From Ectothiorhodosinus mongolicus (GTDB lineage Bacteria > Pseudomonadota > Gammaproteobacteria > Ectothiorhodospirales > Ectothiorhodospiraceae): DNA of 64,000 nucleotides. The first letter of the stretch is position 1. Every line of letters begins with the position of its first letter. The notes below the pieces were generated by a model, which did no database searches, was not told the DNA's origin, and was given only the letters and a program-made list of their open reading frames with translations. The DNA is taken from positions 407,575 to 471,574 of the forward strand of contig NZ_CP023018.1 in NCBI RefSeq assembly GCF_022406875.1, written 5' to 3'. Shown piece after piece: positions 48,986 to 58,522 of the stretch. Position numbers and translations under genes: made by a program.

Positions 48986-50908
48986 TCATTTCTTTTTGTC
49001 GTCGACTTCCTCGAACTCAGCATCGACCACATCGTCTGCCGAACCCGACCCTTGCGCCTGCGCCTCGGCATCCCCTTGGGCCGCCTCTGCTTGTTGCGCG
49101 TACATCCGCTCCGCAAGCTTACCTGAGACCTCGCCTAACTGCTGCGTCTTGGTCTCGATCTTTTCCTTATCATCGCCATTCATCGCCTCGCGCAGCTCAG
49201 CAATAGCCGTCTCAATCGAAGATTTCTCCTCAGCAGAGACCTGTTCACCCATGTCTTTTAGAGTTTTTTCACTGGCATGAATCAGGTTGTCGGCTTGGTT
49301 ACGCACGCTGACCAATTCTTGGAAGCGCTTATCTTCCTCGGCATGAGCTTCGGCATCTTTCACCATACGCTCAATTTCGTCATCCGCCAGACCCGAGGAG
49401 GCCTTGATGATGATGGACTGTTCCTTGCCGGTTGCTTTGTCTTTAGCGGACACGTTGAGAATGCCGTTGGCATCGATATCAAACGTCACCTCAATTTGCG
49501 GCATGCCACGCGGTGCCGGCGGGATATCACTGAGATCAAAACGACCCAGCGACTTGTTGGCTGCGGCTTGATCGCGCTCGCCCTGCAGCACATGTACCGT
49601 CACCGCTGTCTGATTATCGTCCGCCGTTGAAAACACCTGATTGGCCTTGGTCGGGATGGTGGTGTTCTTCTCGATGAGCTTGGTCATCACGCCACCTAAA
49701 GTCTCTATTCCCAGAGACAAAGGGGTTACGTCCAACAACAACACATCTTTGACATCGCCACCCAAAACACCACCTTGGATGGAGGCGCCTACGGCAACCG
49801 CCTCATCTGGATTCACATCACGGCGCGGCTCCTTGCCAAAATAGTCTTTCACCGCGTCCCCTACCTTAGGCATCCGCGTCTGGCCACCCACCAAGATCAC
49901 ATCGTCGATCTGCGAAACCGATAATCCAGCATCCTTGAGTGCAGTCTTGCAGGGCTCAATGGTGCGCTTGATCAAATCTTCCACCAAGGATTCCAATTTG
50001 GCACGCGACACCTTGAGATTGAGATGCTTGGGACCACTGGCATCGGCAGTGATATAGGGCAGATTGACATCGGTTTGCTGACTGGAAGACAACTCGATCT
50101 TGGCTTTTTCTGCGGCCTCTTTGAGACGCTGCATGGCCAAGGGGTCACCCTTCAGATCAATACCCTGCTCTTTCTTGAATTCAGAGGCCAAATAATCAAT
50201 CAAACGCAGGTCGAAGTCCTCTCCACCCAGGAAAGTATCGCCGTTAGTGGCCAACACTTCGAACTGATGTTCGCCGTCGACTTCAGCGATCTCAATAATA
50301 GAAATATCAAAAGTGCCACCACCCAGGTCATAGACCGCAACTTTGCTGTCCCCGGGCTTTTTGTCCAAACCATAGGCCAAAGCTGCTGCGGTGGGCTCAT
50401 TGATAATGCGCTTCACTTCCAAGCCAGCAATGCGGCCGGCATCTTTGGTGGCCTGACGCTGGGAATCATTGAAGTAAGCGGGCACGGTGATCACTGCATC
50501 GGTAATCGTTTCACCGAGATAGTCTTCAGCCGTCTTCTTCATTTTTTGTAGGACCCGCGCAGAAATCTCAGGCGGCGCCATTTTCTTGCCCTGCGCTTCT
50601 ACCCAGGCATCGCCATTGTCCGCCTTGACGATTTTATAGGGCACCATCTTGATGTCTTTTTGCACTTCCGGCTCTTCGAAGCGTCGACCAATCAGCCGCT
50701 TCACCGCAAACAAGGTATTAGCGGGGTTAGTGACAGCCTGACGCTTGGCGGATTGACCCACCAACACCTCACCATCATCTGCAAACGCGATAATCGAGGG
50801 CGTGGTACGCCCTCCTTCTGAGTTTTCAATCACCTTGGCCTTACCACCCTCCATGATCGCTACGCAGGAGTTGGTGGTGCCTAAGTCAATACCAATTGTT
50901 TTGCCCAT
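48986..50908 (-). CDS. dnaK: Chaperone protein DnaK (Hsp70)
   Basis: A 640-residue Hsp70. The ATPase domain has [34 protein letters not shown] and [17 protein letters not shown]; the substrate-binding domain follows with [14 protein letters not shown], and the C-terminus ends in an acidic EVDDKKK-type tail. ATG 50908 ([10 protein letters not shown]) is preferred over the frame start at 50926. A sigma-32-type promoter lies in the 93 bases between grpE and dnaK. Confidence 0.98.
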   Translation of the reverse strand: MGKTIGIDLGTTNSCVAIMEGGKAKVIENSEGGRTTPSIIAFADDGEVLVGQSAKRQAVTNPANTLFAVKRLIGRRFEEPEVQKDIKMVPYKIVKADNGDAWVEAQGKKMAPPEISARVLQKMKKTAEDYLGETITDAVITVPAYFNDSQRQATKDAGRIAGLEVKRIINEPTAAALAYGLDKKPGDSKVAVYDLGGGTFDISIIEIAEVDGEHQFEVLATNGDTFLGGEDFDLRLIDYLASEFKKEQGIDLKGDPLAMQRLKEAAEKAKIELSSSQQTDVNLPYITADASGPKHLNLKVSRAKLESLVEDLIKRTIEPCKTALKDAGLSVSQIDDVILVGGQTRMPKVGDAVKDYFGKEPRRDVNPDEAVAVGASIQGGVLGGDVKDVLLLDVTPLSLGIETLGGVMTKLIEKNTTIPTKANQVFSTADDNQTAVTVHVLQGERDQAAANKSLGRFDLSDIPPAPRGMPQIEVTFDIDANGILNVSAKDKATGKEQSIIIKASSGLADDEIERMVKDAEAHAEEDKRFQELVSVRNQADNLIHASEKTLKDMGEQVSAEEKSSIETAIAELREAMNGDDKEKIETKTQQLGEVSGKLAERMYAQQAEAAQGDAEAQAQGSGSADDVVDAEFEEVDDKKK

Positions 50909-50953
50909 GATTTGCTCCGTATTCAATGAATTTTGTGTGCGGCGTTAAGCCCA

Positions 50954-50981
50954 AAGTGGGGCTAAAGCCGGTGTTTTCAAG
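50954..50981 (-). promoter_or_regulatory. Sigma-32-type promoter of dnaK-dnaJ
   Basis: On the minus strand CTTGAAA (50981-50975) and CCCCACTT (50961-50954) are 13 bases apart, very close to the heat-shock consensus CTTGAAA-N13-CCCCATNT. It lies about 46 bases before the dnaK start. Confidence 0.75.
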
Positions 50982-51001
50982 TCTTGGGGGTTGCTGGGCA
51001 C

Positions 51002-51562
51002 TTAAGCACCGCTGGGAGCCTTGGCGACCATCACCATAGCTGGCCGCAATAAACGCTCATTCAATAGATAGCCTTTTTGCATCACCGCCATCACGGTATT
51101 GGGCTCGTATTCGCCGCTTTCTTGCATACTCATGGCCTGATGACGATCCGGGTCGAAACGCTCACCCATGGGATCTAGGGCCTCGACTCCATACTGACTC
51201 ATAGTTTGGCTGAGCATCTTCAGGGTGAGCTCCGTGCCTTCGCGAATCGACTCCACATCGGTTGCCTCGCGCGCGGCCTGCACGCCCATCTCTAAGCTGT
51301 CGCGCACCGCCAATAAGTCAGCGGCAAATTTTTCCAAGGCGAACTTGTGGGCATTTTCTACATCACGTTGCATGCGCCGATGCAGGTTTTCCATTTCGGC
51401 TCGAGCCCGCAGTAGCTGATCTAGTCGCTGGGCTGATTCTTCTTCCAACTCGGCAATCCGAACCAAAAGCTCGCCGTGCGCATCTTCTACCGCTGCCTCT
51501 TCTGATTCCGCAGCAAGGCCCTCAATTTCTGCATCCGCCGGATGTTGTTTGTCATTGTGCAT
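51002..51562 (-). CDS. grpE: Nucleotide exchange factor GrpE
   Basis: A 186-residue dimeric factor releasing ADP from DnaK. The N-terminal 50 residues are acidic, followed by a long coiled coil (HRRMQRDVENAHKFALEKFA) and the C-terminal beta-domain with FDPDRHQAMSMQESGEYEPN. First gene of the grpE-dnaK-dnaJ run, preceded by a sigma-32-type promoter. Confidence 0.97.
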   Translation of the reverse strand: MHNDKQHPADAEIEGLAAESEEAAVEDAHGELLVRIAELEEESAQRLDQLLRARAEMENLHRRMQRDVENAHKFALEKFAADLLAVRDSLEMGVQAAREATDVESIREGTELTLKMLSQTMSQYGVEALDPMGERFDPDRHQAMSMQESGEYEPNTVMAVMQKGYLLNERLLRPAMVMVAKAPSGA

Positions 51563-51594
51563 GAATCATCAATCCCCAAAATGAATTCTCCCAC

Positions 51595-51624
51595 TAGCAT
51601 GGGAGCAAATCCCCAAACTTCAAG
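51595..51624 (-). promoter_or_regulatory. Sigma-32-type promoter of grpE
   Basis: On the minus strand CTTGAAG (51624-51618) and CTCCCATGCT (51605-51596) are 12 bases apart, close to the heat-shock consensus. The leader to ATG 51562 is about 25 bases. Confidence 0.65.
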
Positions 51625-51653
51625 AGGGCTTATTCAGAAAAAATAGGAATGGC

Positions 51654-52712
51654 TTAGTCGCGGGCGCTAAGCGCCGCGCCCAAAAGCTTAGCCGTGATAT
51701 CCACCACCGGAATAATTCGCTCATAGGCCATGCGGGTGGGGCCAATGACACCCAACACGCCGACCACCTCACCAGCCATGCTGTAAGGTGCGGTAACGAC
51801 ACTGCAGTCATCCAGCACCTCATGCCCGGACTCCTGGCCAATAAAAATCTGTACGCCTTCGGCGCTAATGCAGTTATCCAACAGCAATAAGATGTCGCGT
51901 TTTTGGTTAAACGCGTCAAACAGGGCGCGCAACTTATCCACGCTGGAGAGCTCCACATAGTCCATCAAGTGGGTTTGTCCGGCCAGCACCAACTGTTCGG
52001 TCTTTTGTTCGCTGGCAAAAGCTTGTTCCCCCAGCTTGATGGCCGCCAACATCAGAGTGTTGACGTGCTCGCGCACGGCTTTCATCTCCTGCAGGATTTG
52101 CTCGCGCGCCTGACTCAGGTCTAAGCCCACCAAGTGTTCATTCAGATAATTGGCCATTTGCTGCAGTTCAGCGTGACTGTATTCGCGATCCAGCTGCAAA
52201 ATGCGATTTTGCACCTCATTTTTATTCATCACCAAAATCGCTAGCACTTGATGCCCGGAGAGTTTAAGGAACTCAATCTGGCTAAGCACCGTGTGCCCAT
52301 GACGGGGAACGCGCACCATACCTGCCATCTGCGTCACGGCAGAGAGTAGATCTGATGCCGATTCCACCAGGGTTTTGGTATCCATCTCCGGGCTGAGGCG
52401 AGCTTTGAGCTGCTGCACCTCTTCACTGTCTAGCGGCTTAATCTCCAACAGCGAATCGACAAACAGTCGATAGCCTTGGGCAGTCGGAATGCGGCCTGCC
52501 GAGGTATGCGGCGCACTGATCAAGCCCAAATCCTCCAGATCAGCCATCACATTGCGAATCGAGGCCGGACTCAAATCCAAACCAGCGGTGCGCGCTAACG
52601 TCCGCGAACCCACCGGCTGGCCATCGCGCACATAGCTCTCCACCAAAGCGCGCAGAAGCCTCTTGGCACGATCATTCAGGGGTTGTTTGGGTTCGTTTCG
52701 CACGCTTTTCAT
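51654..52712 (-). CDS. hrcA: Heat-inducible transcription repressor HrcA
   Basis: A 352-residue repressor that binds CIRCE elements before chaperone genes and needs GroEL to be active. It has an N-terminal winged-helix DNA-binding domain (AKRLLRALVESYVRDGQPVG; SPASIRNVMADLEDLGLI) and a GAF-like dimerisation region. ATG 52712 (MKSVRNEPKQ) is chosen; an AGGA lies upstream. No CIRCE element is visible before grpE or hrcA, so its targets here may be elsewhere (for example groESL). Confidence 0.95.
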   Translation of the reverse strand: MKSVRNEPKQPLNDRAKRLLRALVESYVRDGQPVGSRTLARTAGLDLSPASIRNVMADLEDLGLISAPHTSAGRIPTAQGYRLFVDSLLEIKPLDSEEVQQLKARLSPEMDTKTLVESASDLLSAVTQMAGMVRVPRHGHTVLSQIEFLKLSGHQVLAILVMNKNEVQNRILQLDREYSHAELQQMANYLNEHLVGLDLSQAREQILQEMKAVREHVNTLMLAAIKLGEQAFASEQKTEQLVLAGQTHLMDYVELSSVDKLRALFDAFNQKRDILLLLDNCISAEGVQIFIGQESGHEVLDDCSVVTAPYSMAGEVVGVLGVIGPTRMAYERIIPVVDITAKLLGAALSARD

Positions 52713-52820
52713 GGTTCCTGTTGGCAGTCCATGATGGGGTCTGCCAAAGCATGTTACTCCCTGCCCTTTGGGTGTCAAGAAAGCCCGCATACCCCCTTCG
52801 CTTTTAGAACCGCTTTAAAC

Positions 52821-52826
52821 CATAAT
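52821..52826 (+). promoter_or_regulatory. -10-like element of nadK
   Basis: CATAAT followed by CGCCC ends seven bases before ATG 52833; there is no Shine-Dalgarno sequence. No good -35 was seen. It fits a leaderless start, like phrB and smpB. Confidence 0.35.
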
Positions 52827-52832
52827 CGCCCT

Positions 52833-53723
52833 ATGCAGCCAAAATTCAATCAAATCGGTGTCATTGCCAAAACGGCCGAGCCCCGCCTGCGCGAGATTCT
52901 GTCTGGATTGCTGGCGCATCTGCAGCAACAAGGCTGTCAGCTACTGCTGGATGAGTCTGTTCAACCCGCTTTGGATAAAGCCTTGGTCACTGAAGTCGTC
53001 ACACGCAAAGAGATAGCAAAATCAGCAGACCTGGCTATTGTGGTCGGGGGAGATGGCACGTTTTTGAGTGCGGCGCGCAGTATGGTGGATGCCGGTGTGC
53101 CGCTGCTGGGCGTCAATGCGGGGCGGCTCGGATTTTTGGTCGACGTCTCTCCGGACACCATGCTGGAGCAACTCGATGCCATTCTCGCTGGCGCCTATGT
53201 GGTTGATGAACGTAGCCTACTGCAAGCTGAAGTTTACCGTGAAGGCGAGCAACTGGCTGCCGGTGACGCGCTCAATGATGTCGTTCTGCATATCCGCGAT
53301 GTGGTGCGCATGCTGGAATTTGATACCTGGGTCGACGGGCTTTTCATTAATACGCAACGCGCCGATGGTCTGGTGGTGGCCACCCCAACTGGATCGACAG
53401 CTTATGCACTTTCCTGTAGCGGACCGATTCTCGCACCCTGTCTAGATGCCATGGTTTTGGTGCCGATTTGTCCGCATGGCCTAAACAATCGACCGTTGGT
53501 CGTCCCGGGTAATAGTCGCATCGAATTGGCGGTGAATGAACATAGCCGCTCGCGCGCTCAAATCGCTTTAGACGGACAAAATAACTTGGATCTCGAGCCG
53601 CAAGACCGGGTCGTGATCACCCAAAAGCAAGGCAAGCTGCGCCTGATTCATCCGCAGGGCTATGATTATTTACAGATCTTAAGAGCCAAACTGGGCTGGG
53701 GCGAACAACCGGCAGCATGCTAA
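52833..53723 (+). CDS. nadK: NAD kinase
   Basis: A 296-residue enzyme phosphorylating NAD to NADP. The catalytic GGDG motif (VGGDGTFLSAARS) and the NAD site (GLVVATPTGSTAYALSCSGP) are intact. ATG 52833 is chosen by the family N-terminus (FNQIGVIAKT); the frame extends to 52683 without family support. It is divergent from hrcA and overlaps recN by 7 bases. Confidence 0.97.
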   Translation: MQPKFNQIGVIAKTAEPRLREILSGLLAHLQQQGCQLLLDESVQPALDKALVTEVVTRKEIAKSADLAIVVGGDGTFLSAARSMVDAGVPLLGVNAGRLGFLVDVSPDTMLEQLDAILAGAYVVDERSLLQAEVYREGEQLAAGDALNDVVLHIRDVVRMLEFDTWVDGLFINTQRADGLVVATPTGSTAYALSCSGPILAPCLDAMVLVPICPHGLNNRPLVVPGNSRIELAVNEHSRSRAQIALDGQNNLDLEPQDRVVITQKQGKLRLIHPQGYDYLQILRAKLGWGEQPAAC

Positions 53724-55387
53724 CGCACATCCATATTCGCGATTTCGCCATTATCGATGAGCTGTCATTGGATCTACATGACGGCATGACGGCGCTGACC
53801 GGTGAAACCGGTGCGGGAAAATCGATTTTGGTGGATGCATTAGGCCTGGTATTGGGAGATCGCGCGGACAGCAGCGTGGTGCGCCATGGCGCTGAGCGAG
53901 CCGAGATCAGCGTCCGACTAGAGCTCTCCGGCGAGCCTGAGGCGCGCGATTGGCTGACTGAACAGGGTTTGGATCATGAAGAATGCTTACTCAGGCGCGT
54001 CATTCAAGCCGACGGCAAAAGTCGCGCCTGGATTAATGGTAGCTCGGCGACATTACAAAATCTCAAAGCCCTGGGTGAGAGACTGGTCGATATCCATGGC
54101 CAAAATGCGCATCAGTCATTGATGCATCGCAGCGTGCAGCGCAGCCTGTTAGACCAATCCGGGGAGCATGCCCCACTGCTGGAGACGGTTGCTCGCTGCT
54201 TTGCGCAGTGGCAGGAAAAAAAAGCACGCTTAGATACTCTGGTGGCTGACCACCAAGCCTTGAGCGCACGCCGGGAACTCTTGCAATTTCAGGCCAACGA
54301 ACTGGCGCGACTGCAGCCTAATGTCGATGAATGGCCACAACTGGAGCAGGAACAGGGACGCTTGGCCCATGCTGAGCGCCTGCTGGCAACAGCGCGCGCC
54401 GCTCTTGAAGGACTTTATGAACAAGACCTCAGCGTCGACAGTGTATTGGCTCGGTTCATCGCTGAGCTGGAACAAGTAATCGATTTGGACTCAAGCCTGG
54501 GCGAGCCGATGGAGTTGCTCGGCGCGGCACACATCCAGATTCGCGAAGCCGCCACCCTTTTACGACGCTATGGCGAGACGCTCGATTTAGATCCCGAGCG
54601 CTTAAAACAAGTAGATTCCCGCATGGCCGAATGGCTGAGCCTGGCGAAAAAACATCAGGTATCAGCGGAGCAATTGCCCATCCTGCATCAACAGCTTGAA
54701 CAAGAACTGCAGGGCTTAGAAAAAGATATGGATGATTTGGATGGCTTGCGTGTCAGCGTCGACAGTGCGCTTGAGGCATACATGCAGGCTGCTCAAAAGC
54801 TATCAAACATTCGCCAAAAAACCTCGTCCAGCCTGAGTCTAGCCATTACCGAGGCGATGCAACAACTGGGCATGGGCGGTGGCCGTTTTGCCTGTGCAGT
54901 TCACTGGGATGATCAAGCCAAACCCAGTGCCCAGGGGATGGATCGGATCGAATTTCAGGTCAGCGCCAACCCGGGACAACCCTTGCAGCCACTGAGCAAA
55001 GTGGCCTCAGGTGGTGAACTATCCAGGATCAGTTTGGCCATTCAAATGATCGCTGCCCATGCCCTGCCGATCGCCAGCCTAATTTTCGACGAAGTGGACG
55101 TGGGCATTGGTGGCGCCGTAGCCGAAGTGGTTGGCCAACAACTGCGTCAGCTAGCGCAACATCGACAAGTTTTGTGCGTCACCCATCTGCCGCAGGTGGC
55201 GGCGCAAGCGCATCATCATCTTTGCGTGCACAAACAAAAAGCCAGCGACAGCACCCGCACCAACATCGCGAAGCTGGCGAGTGAACAACGAATTCAGGAA
55301 TTGGCCCGCATGCTAGGAGGTGTAGAGATCACCCCGCAAAGTTTGGCCCATGCTGAGGATATGCTGAAGCGAGCATCCAGCGGGTAA
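53717..55387 (+). CDS. recN: DNA repair protein RecN
   Basis: A 556-residue SMC-like ATPase for recombinational repair of double-strand breaks. Walker A is TGETGAGKSILVDALGL, the central part is a long coiled coil, and the C-terminal head has the signature KVASGGELSRISLAIQM with Walker B LIFDEVDVGIGG. Length matches E. coli RecN (553). It is translated from inside the nadK end; only 6 bases separate it from the converging fur gene. No LexA box was sought inside nadK. Confidence 0.97.
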   Translation: MLTHIHIRDFAIIDELSLDLHDGMTALTGETGAGKSILVDALGLVLGDRADSSVVRHGAERAEISVRLELSGEPEARDWLTEQGLDHEECLLRRVIQADGKSRAWINGSSATLQNLKALGERLVDIHGQNAHQSLMHRSVQRSLLDQSGEHAPLLETVARCFAQWQEKKARLDTLVADHQALSARRELLQFQANELARLQPNVDEWPQLEQEQGRLAHAERLLATARAALEGLYEQDLSVDSVLARFIAELEQVIDLDSSLGEPMELLGAAHIQIREAATLLRRYGETLDLDPERLKQVDSRMAEWLSLAKKHQVSAEQLPILHQQLEQELQGLEKDMDDLDGLRVSVDSALEAYMQAAQKLSNIRQKTSSSLSLAITEAMQQLGMGGGRFACAVHWDDQAKPSAQGMDRIEFQVSANPGQPLQPLSKVASGGELSRISLAIQMIAAHALPIASLIFDEVDVGIGGAVAEVVGQQLRQLAQHRQVLCVTHLPQVAAQAHHHLCVHKQKASDSTRTNIAKLASEQRIQELARMLGGVEITPQSLAHAEDMLKRASSG

Positions 55388-55393
55388 TGAAAC

Positions 55394-55825
55394 TTACTTA
55401 TTCTGCTCGTCGTGCGGGCAAGATTCCTGACTGCAATCACCATAGATGGTCAGTGCCCGCTGCTTGATATCAAAACCCATTTGGCCGGCGATGTCACGCT
55501 GGCGCTGCTCGATCATCGGATCGGCAAACTCTTCGACATGACCGCATTTCACGCACACAATATGATCGTGATGGCCACCACGCTCCAACTCAAATACTGC
55601 CTGCGTGCCCTCAAAATGCCGACGATTGACCAGACCCACCTGTTCAAACTGGGTGAGCACTCGGTATACCGTTGCCAAGCCAATCTCTTCATCCGCTTCG
55701 AGCAAACGCCGGTAGATGGTTTCCGCACTCAGGTGATGATCTTCGGCTTGCTCAAGGATCTCCATCACCTTAAGCCTTGGCGCCGTGACTTTGAGCCCCG
55801 CTTTTTTCAGGGTTTTCGCGTCCAT
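55394..55825 (-). CDS. fur: Ferric uptake regulator Fur
   Basis: A 143-residue iron-sensing repressor. The winged-helix domain (LKVTAPRLKVMEILEQAEDH; GLATVYRVLTQFEQVGLVNR) is followed by the dimerisation domain with the HHDHIVCVKCGHVEEF metal-binding block and a C-terminal CSQESCPH. ATG 55825 is chosen with GGAG nine or ten bases upstream; TTG 55831 is less likely. Confidence 0.97.
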   Translation of the reverse strand: MDAKTLKKAGLKVTAPRLKVMEILEQAEDHHLSAETIYRRLLEADEEIGLATVYRVLTQFEQVGLVNRRHFEGTQAVFELERGGHHDHIVCVKCGHVEEFADPMIEQRQRDIAGQMGFDIKQRALTIYGDCSQESCPHDEQNK

Positions 55826-55865
55826 ATCCAACTACTCCGTGCAGGTTTTGCACCTCAATTGATGT

Positions 55866-55894
55866 AATATCCCGGCTTGTGGGATGGTTGTCAA
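55866..55894 (-). promoter_or_regulatory. Putative promoter of fur
   Basis: On the minus strand a perfect TTGACA (55894-55889) and GATATT (55871-55866) are 17 bases apart. The leader to ATG 55825 is about 35 bases. No Fur-box was recognised. Confidence 0.5.
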
Positions 55895-55933
55895 AGCAAA
55901 CACCCCTAGCCATTGATCTAAGTGGACAACTTC

Positions 55934-56248
55934 ATGCCAAGATACTTCGTTTATTTTACCTTGATCGCACTGCTTCTGCAGGGCTGTGGATCCGGCTTGC
56001 TGTCGGTGCATAAAGTCGATGTTCAGCAAGGCAATAAGATAGACAATGCCCAGGTTGAGCAGCTGCGCGAAGGTATGACCCGCCGTCAAGTGCGGTTCCT
56101 ACTGGGTGAGCCGGTGCATCGCGATCCTTTCCAGGGTGAGCGCCGCTGGGATTACGTCTACTACATAAAAGCGGGTGACCAAGCGGCCACTCAGCAGCGG
56201 CTGACAGTGTATTTTGAGGGCGACATCCTCACGCACATAGACCGGTGA
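55934..56248 (+). CDS. bamE: Outer membrane protein assembly factor BamE
   Basis: A 104-residue lipoprotein (SmpA/OmlA family) of the beta-barrel assembly machine. The signal ends in the lipobox LLLQGCGSG, so the mature protein starts with a lipidated Cys at about residue 18. The family block LREGMTRRQVRFLLGEPVHR and the DYVYYI strand are present. ATG 55934 is preferred to GTG 55922. It is divergent from fur and one base from the converging rnfH gene. Confidence 0.95.
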   Translation: MPRYFVYFTLIALLLQGCGSGLLSVHKVDVQQGNKIDNAQVEQLREGMTRRQVRFLLGEPVHRDPFQGERRWDYVYYIKAGDQAATQQRLTVYFEGDILTHIDR

Positions 56249-56249
56249 A

Positions 56250-56612
56250 TCACTCTGTCGGGGCTTCGGCCTCGCTGGAACCTTCAGTCGCTTCACCTTG
56301 AGCATCTGCTTCCGCCTGTTTTTTGGCGGCGCGTTGTTTGCGCGCCGCTTTGGGATCCGCAATCAAGCCGCGGTAGATTTCCACTCGATCACGAGTCCGC
56401 AAAGCGGTATCTGGCGAGACTAGCTTGCCGAAAATCCCAATTTTCTGTTGACTGAGATCGATTTCGGGACAGCGCTCCAGTATCCCCGATAATTCAATGG
56501 CCTGGGCCGCTGTGGTTCCAACAGAAACGGTCAAAGGAAGAACAAGCTGCACATCAGGTCGTGCGTACGCCACTTCCACATTCAAAAGCTCGCTGGCCTC
56601 AGCGCGGTCCAT
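56250..56612 (-). CDS. rnfH: RnfH/RatB family ubiquitin-fold protein
   Basis: A 120-residue small protein of the UPF0125/RnfH family, with a beta-grasp fold. The N-terminal VEVAYARPDVQLVLPLTVSV and KIGIFGKLVSPDTALRTRDR blocks are typical, followed by a Lys/Ala/Glu-rich tail of about 35 residues. In E. coli the homolog (RatB) is encoded with RatA; its function is unsettled. It overlaps ratA by 14 bases. Confidence 0.93.
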   Translation of the reverse strand: MDRAEASELLNVEVAYARPDVQLVLPLTVSVGTTAAQAIELSGILERCPEIDLSQQKIGIFGKLVSPDTALRTRDRVEIYRGLIADPKAARKQRAAKKQAEADAQGEATEGSSEAEAPTE

Positions 56613-57036
56613 AAACCTGCCGCGCCCGCTTCACGAAAGAGTCCACCAGCGAATTGGCCACCTGATTAAAGATCGGCCCAATCACCGTGCCCATCAAGCG
56701 GTTAGAAAACTCAAACTCTAGGTCCAAAGAGACACGCGTGGCTTTATCTCCCATGGCATCAAAACGCCAAAAGCCCTCCAAATGTCGGAAAGGGCCATCC
56801 ACCAGACGCATTTCAATCATCTTATTCGTTTGTAGTCGATTACGGGTTGTGAACGACTTATGTACCGCTCCCTTGGCCAGCTCAATCGAGGCCGTCACTT
56901 CATCCTCGTTTTCTGCAAGCACCGCCGAGGAGCGACAACCGGGCAGGAACTGAGGGTAAGCACGCACATCATTGACCAGCGCGTACATCTCTTGCGGGGA
57001 ATACGGCACGAATGCCTGACGATTGACGGTCGGCAT
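56599..57036 (-). CDS. ratA: RatA family START-domain protein
   Basis: A 145-residue cyclase/START-like protein. The family blocks YSPQEMYALVNDVRAYPQFL and FKDxW-like GFWRFDAMGDKATRV are seen. E. coli RatA was described as a toxin blocking 70S association; the homologs are otherwise related to the COQ10 family that handles ubiquinone. ATG 57036 is chosen (MPTVNRQAFV). It starts 8 bases after the sodium symporter gene, so the two are likely co-transcribed. Confidence 0.93.
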   Translation of the reverse strand: MPTVNRQAFVPYSPQEMYALVNDVRAYPQFLPGCRSSAVLAENEDEVTASIELAKGAVHKSFTTRNRLQTNKMIEMRLVDGPFRHLEGFWRFDAMGDKATRVSLDLEFEFSNRLMGTVIGPIFNQVANSLVDSFVKRARQVYGPR

Positions 57037-57044
57037 GGGGAGTC

Positions 57045-58436
57045 CTAGATCAGATTCACTGCCTTGAGAAACACCAGAAAAATACCCACTGGTGCGGCAA
57101 AACGCAGCACATGGTACCACGCCTTAAAGATCCAAACCGACTTCAATCCCAGCTCATCTTGAACCGACTGAAGGCTCATGCGCCAGCCCACAAATAAGGC
57201 GATAAACAGCCCGCCAAGCGGCAGCATGATATTGGATGTCAGGTAATCCAGCATGTCAAAAATAGTGCCGCCAATAAACACCGACCCACCGGGCAAGGAC
57301 AGCGTCAAGCCGATTGGCGAAGACCAGAGGTTAAAGGACAGTACTGTACCCACCCCCAACAACCAACCAACCCCCCCGACGGCAAAAGCTGCCATGGGTC
57401 TGCTGAGTTTGCGATTCTCCACCAGGTAGGCAGTGGCCGGCTCCATCAGGGAAATAGAAGAGGTCCAAGCGGCCATCCCCAAGAGAATAAAAAATAATGT
57501 GCCAAACAAGACACCAGCCGGCATTTGCGCAAAAGCCAAAGGCAGGGTCACAAAAATCAGCCCCGGACCCTGACCCGCTGCCAAACCGCTGGCAAAAACG
57601 ATCGGAAAAATAGCCAGGCCTGCCAAAATCGCAACCAGAGTATCTGCGGTCACCACCATTGCCGAGGTCTTAGCGATCGAGGCCTGACGATTCAAGTAAG
57701 AGCCATAAATCATGATGGCGCCCATACCGAGGCTCAAGGTGAAAAATGACTGCCCCATCGCCATCAATATGGTGTCGCCCGTCACTTGGCTAAAATCGGG
57801 ACGGAATAGAAATCGGAAGCCATCACCAAAATGGCCAGAACTGATGGCGTAAGCCACCAAAACCAGCAACAACAACAGCAAACCGGGCATCAAAAAACGC
57901 ACAGCCTGTTCCAAGCCGGAACGCACGCCCCGCGACACCACCCAAATATTGAGAGCCATAAATAGGGTGTGCCAGAACAGCAATCGATACGGATCAGCGA
58001 GAAGGTCACTGAACAACCGTTGCACCCCGCCAGCATCTAACCCTGAAAAACTATTGGTGCCGGCGTGGAGTATGTAAGCCAAAGCCCAGCCAGCAATTAC
58101 GCTATAAAAGGACAGGATGAGAAAACCCGCCAACATGCCCAGCCACCCCAACAAACCCCAATAACGGCTCAGTCCTTCGGCGCGCGCGAGCACTAGCATC
58201 GTATTGATGGGACTGCGTCGACCGCGTCGACCCAGCATCACCTCGGCCATCATAATCGGAAGGCCAATCAAGAGGATGCAGGCAAGATAAATGAGGACGA
58301 AGGCGCCGCCGCCATTTTCACCAGCGATGTAAGGAAAGCGCCAGATATTCCCCAAGCCAACAGCCGAACCCGTTGCGGCCAGAATAAAAACCAGCTTTGA
58401 AGACCATTCGCCGTGTATCAAGTTTTGGCTGCTCAT
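57045..58436 (-). CDS. Sodium-dependent transporter (NSS family)
   Basis: A 463-residue symporter of the neurotransmitter:sodium symporter family (LeuT fold), importing an amino acid or related solute with Na+. The TM1 signature AATGSAVGLGNIWRFPYIA with its unwound substrate/ion site is intact, and 11-12 membrane segments follow. ATG 58436 is chosen with a strong AGGAGGAGG upstream. The substrate is unknown. It lies between smpB and ratA, where those two genes are usually adjacent and divergent. Confidence 0.93.
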   Translation of the reverse strand: MSSQNLIHGEWSSKLVFILAATGSAVGLGNIWRFPYIAGENGGGAFVLIYLACILLIGLPIMMAEVMLGRRGRRSPINTMLVLARAEGLSRYWGLLGWLGMLAGFLILSFYSVIAGWALAYILHAGTNSFSGLDAGGVQRLFSDLLADPYRLLFWHTLFMALNIWVVSRGVRSGLEQAVRFLMPGLLLLLLVLVAYAISSGHFGDGFRFLFRPDFSQVTGDTILMAMGQSFFTLSLGMGAIMIYGSYLNRQASIAKTSAMVVTADTLVAILAGLAIFPIVFASGLAAGQGPGLIFVTLPLAFAQMPAGVLFGTLFFILLGMAAWTSSISLMEPATAYLVENRKLSRPMAAFAVGGVGWLLGVGTVLSFNLWSSPIGLTLSLPGGSVFIGGTIFDMLDYLTSNIMLPLGGLFIALFVGWRMSLQSVQDELGLKSVWIFKAWYHVLRFAAPVGIFLVFLKAVNLI

Positions 58437-58508
58437 CCCCTCCTCCTTTTGGGACACCATTGTGCGGTATTTTACGGCGATCGCTCAACGCCCAAGCGCC
58501 AGCCAGTT

Positions 58509-58514
58509 TATAAT
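58509..58514 (+). promoter_or_regulatory. -10 element of smpB
   Basis: A perfect TATAAT followed by CGCG ends eight bases before the smpB ATG, with no Shine-Dalgarno sequence. No convincing -35 hexamer was found 16-19 bases upstream. Confidence 0.5.
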
Positions 58515-58522
58515 CGCGACCC

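Noticed and set aside
51563-51653. CIRCE element before grpE
   Set aside because: No TTAGCACTC-N9-GAGTGCTAA-like repeat is present on either strand.
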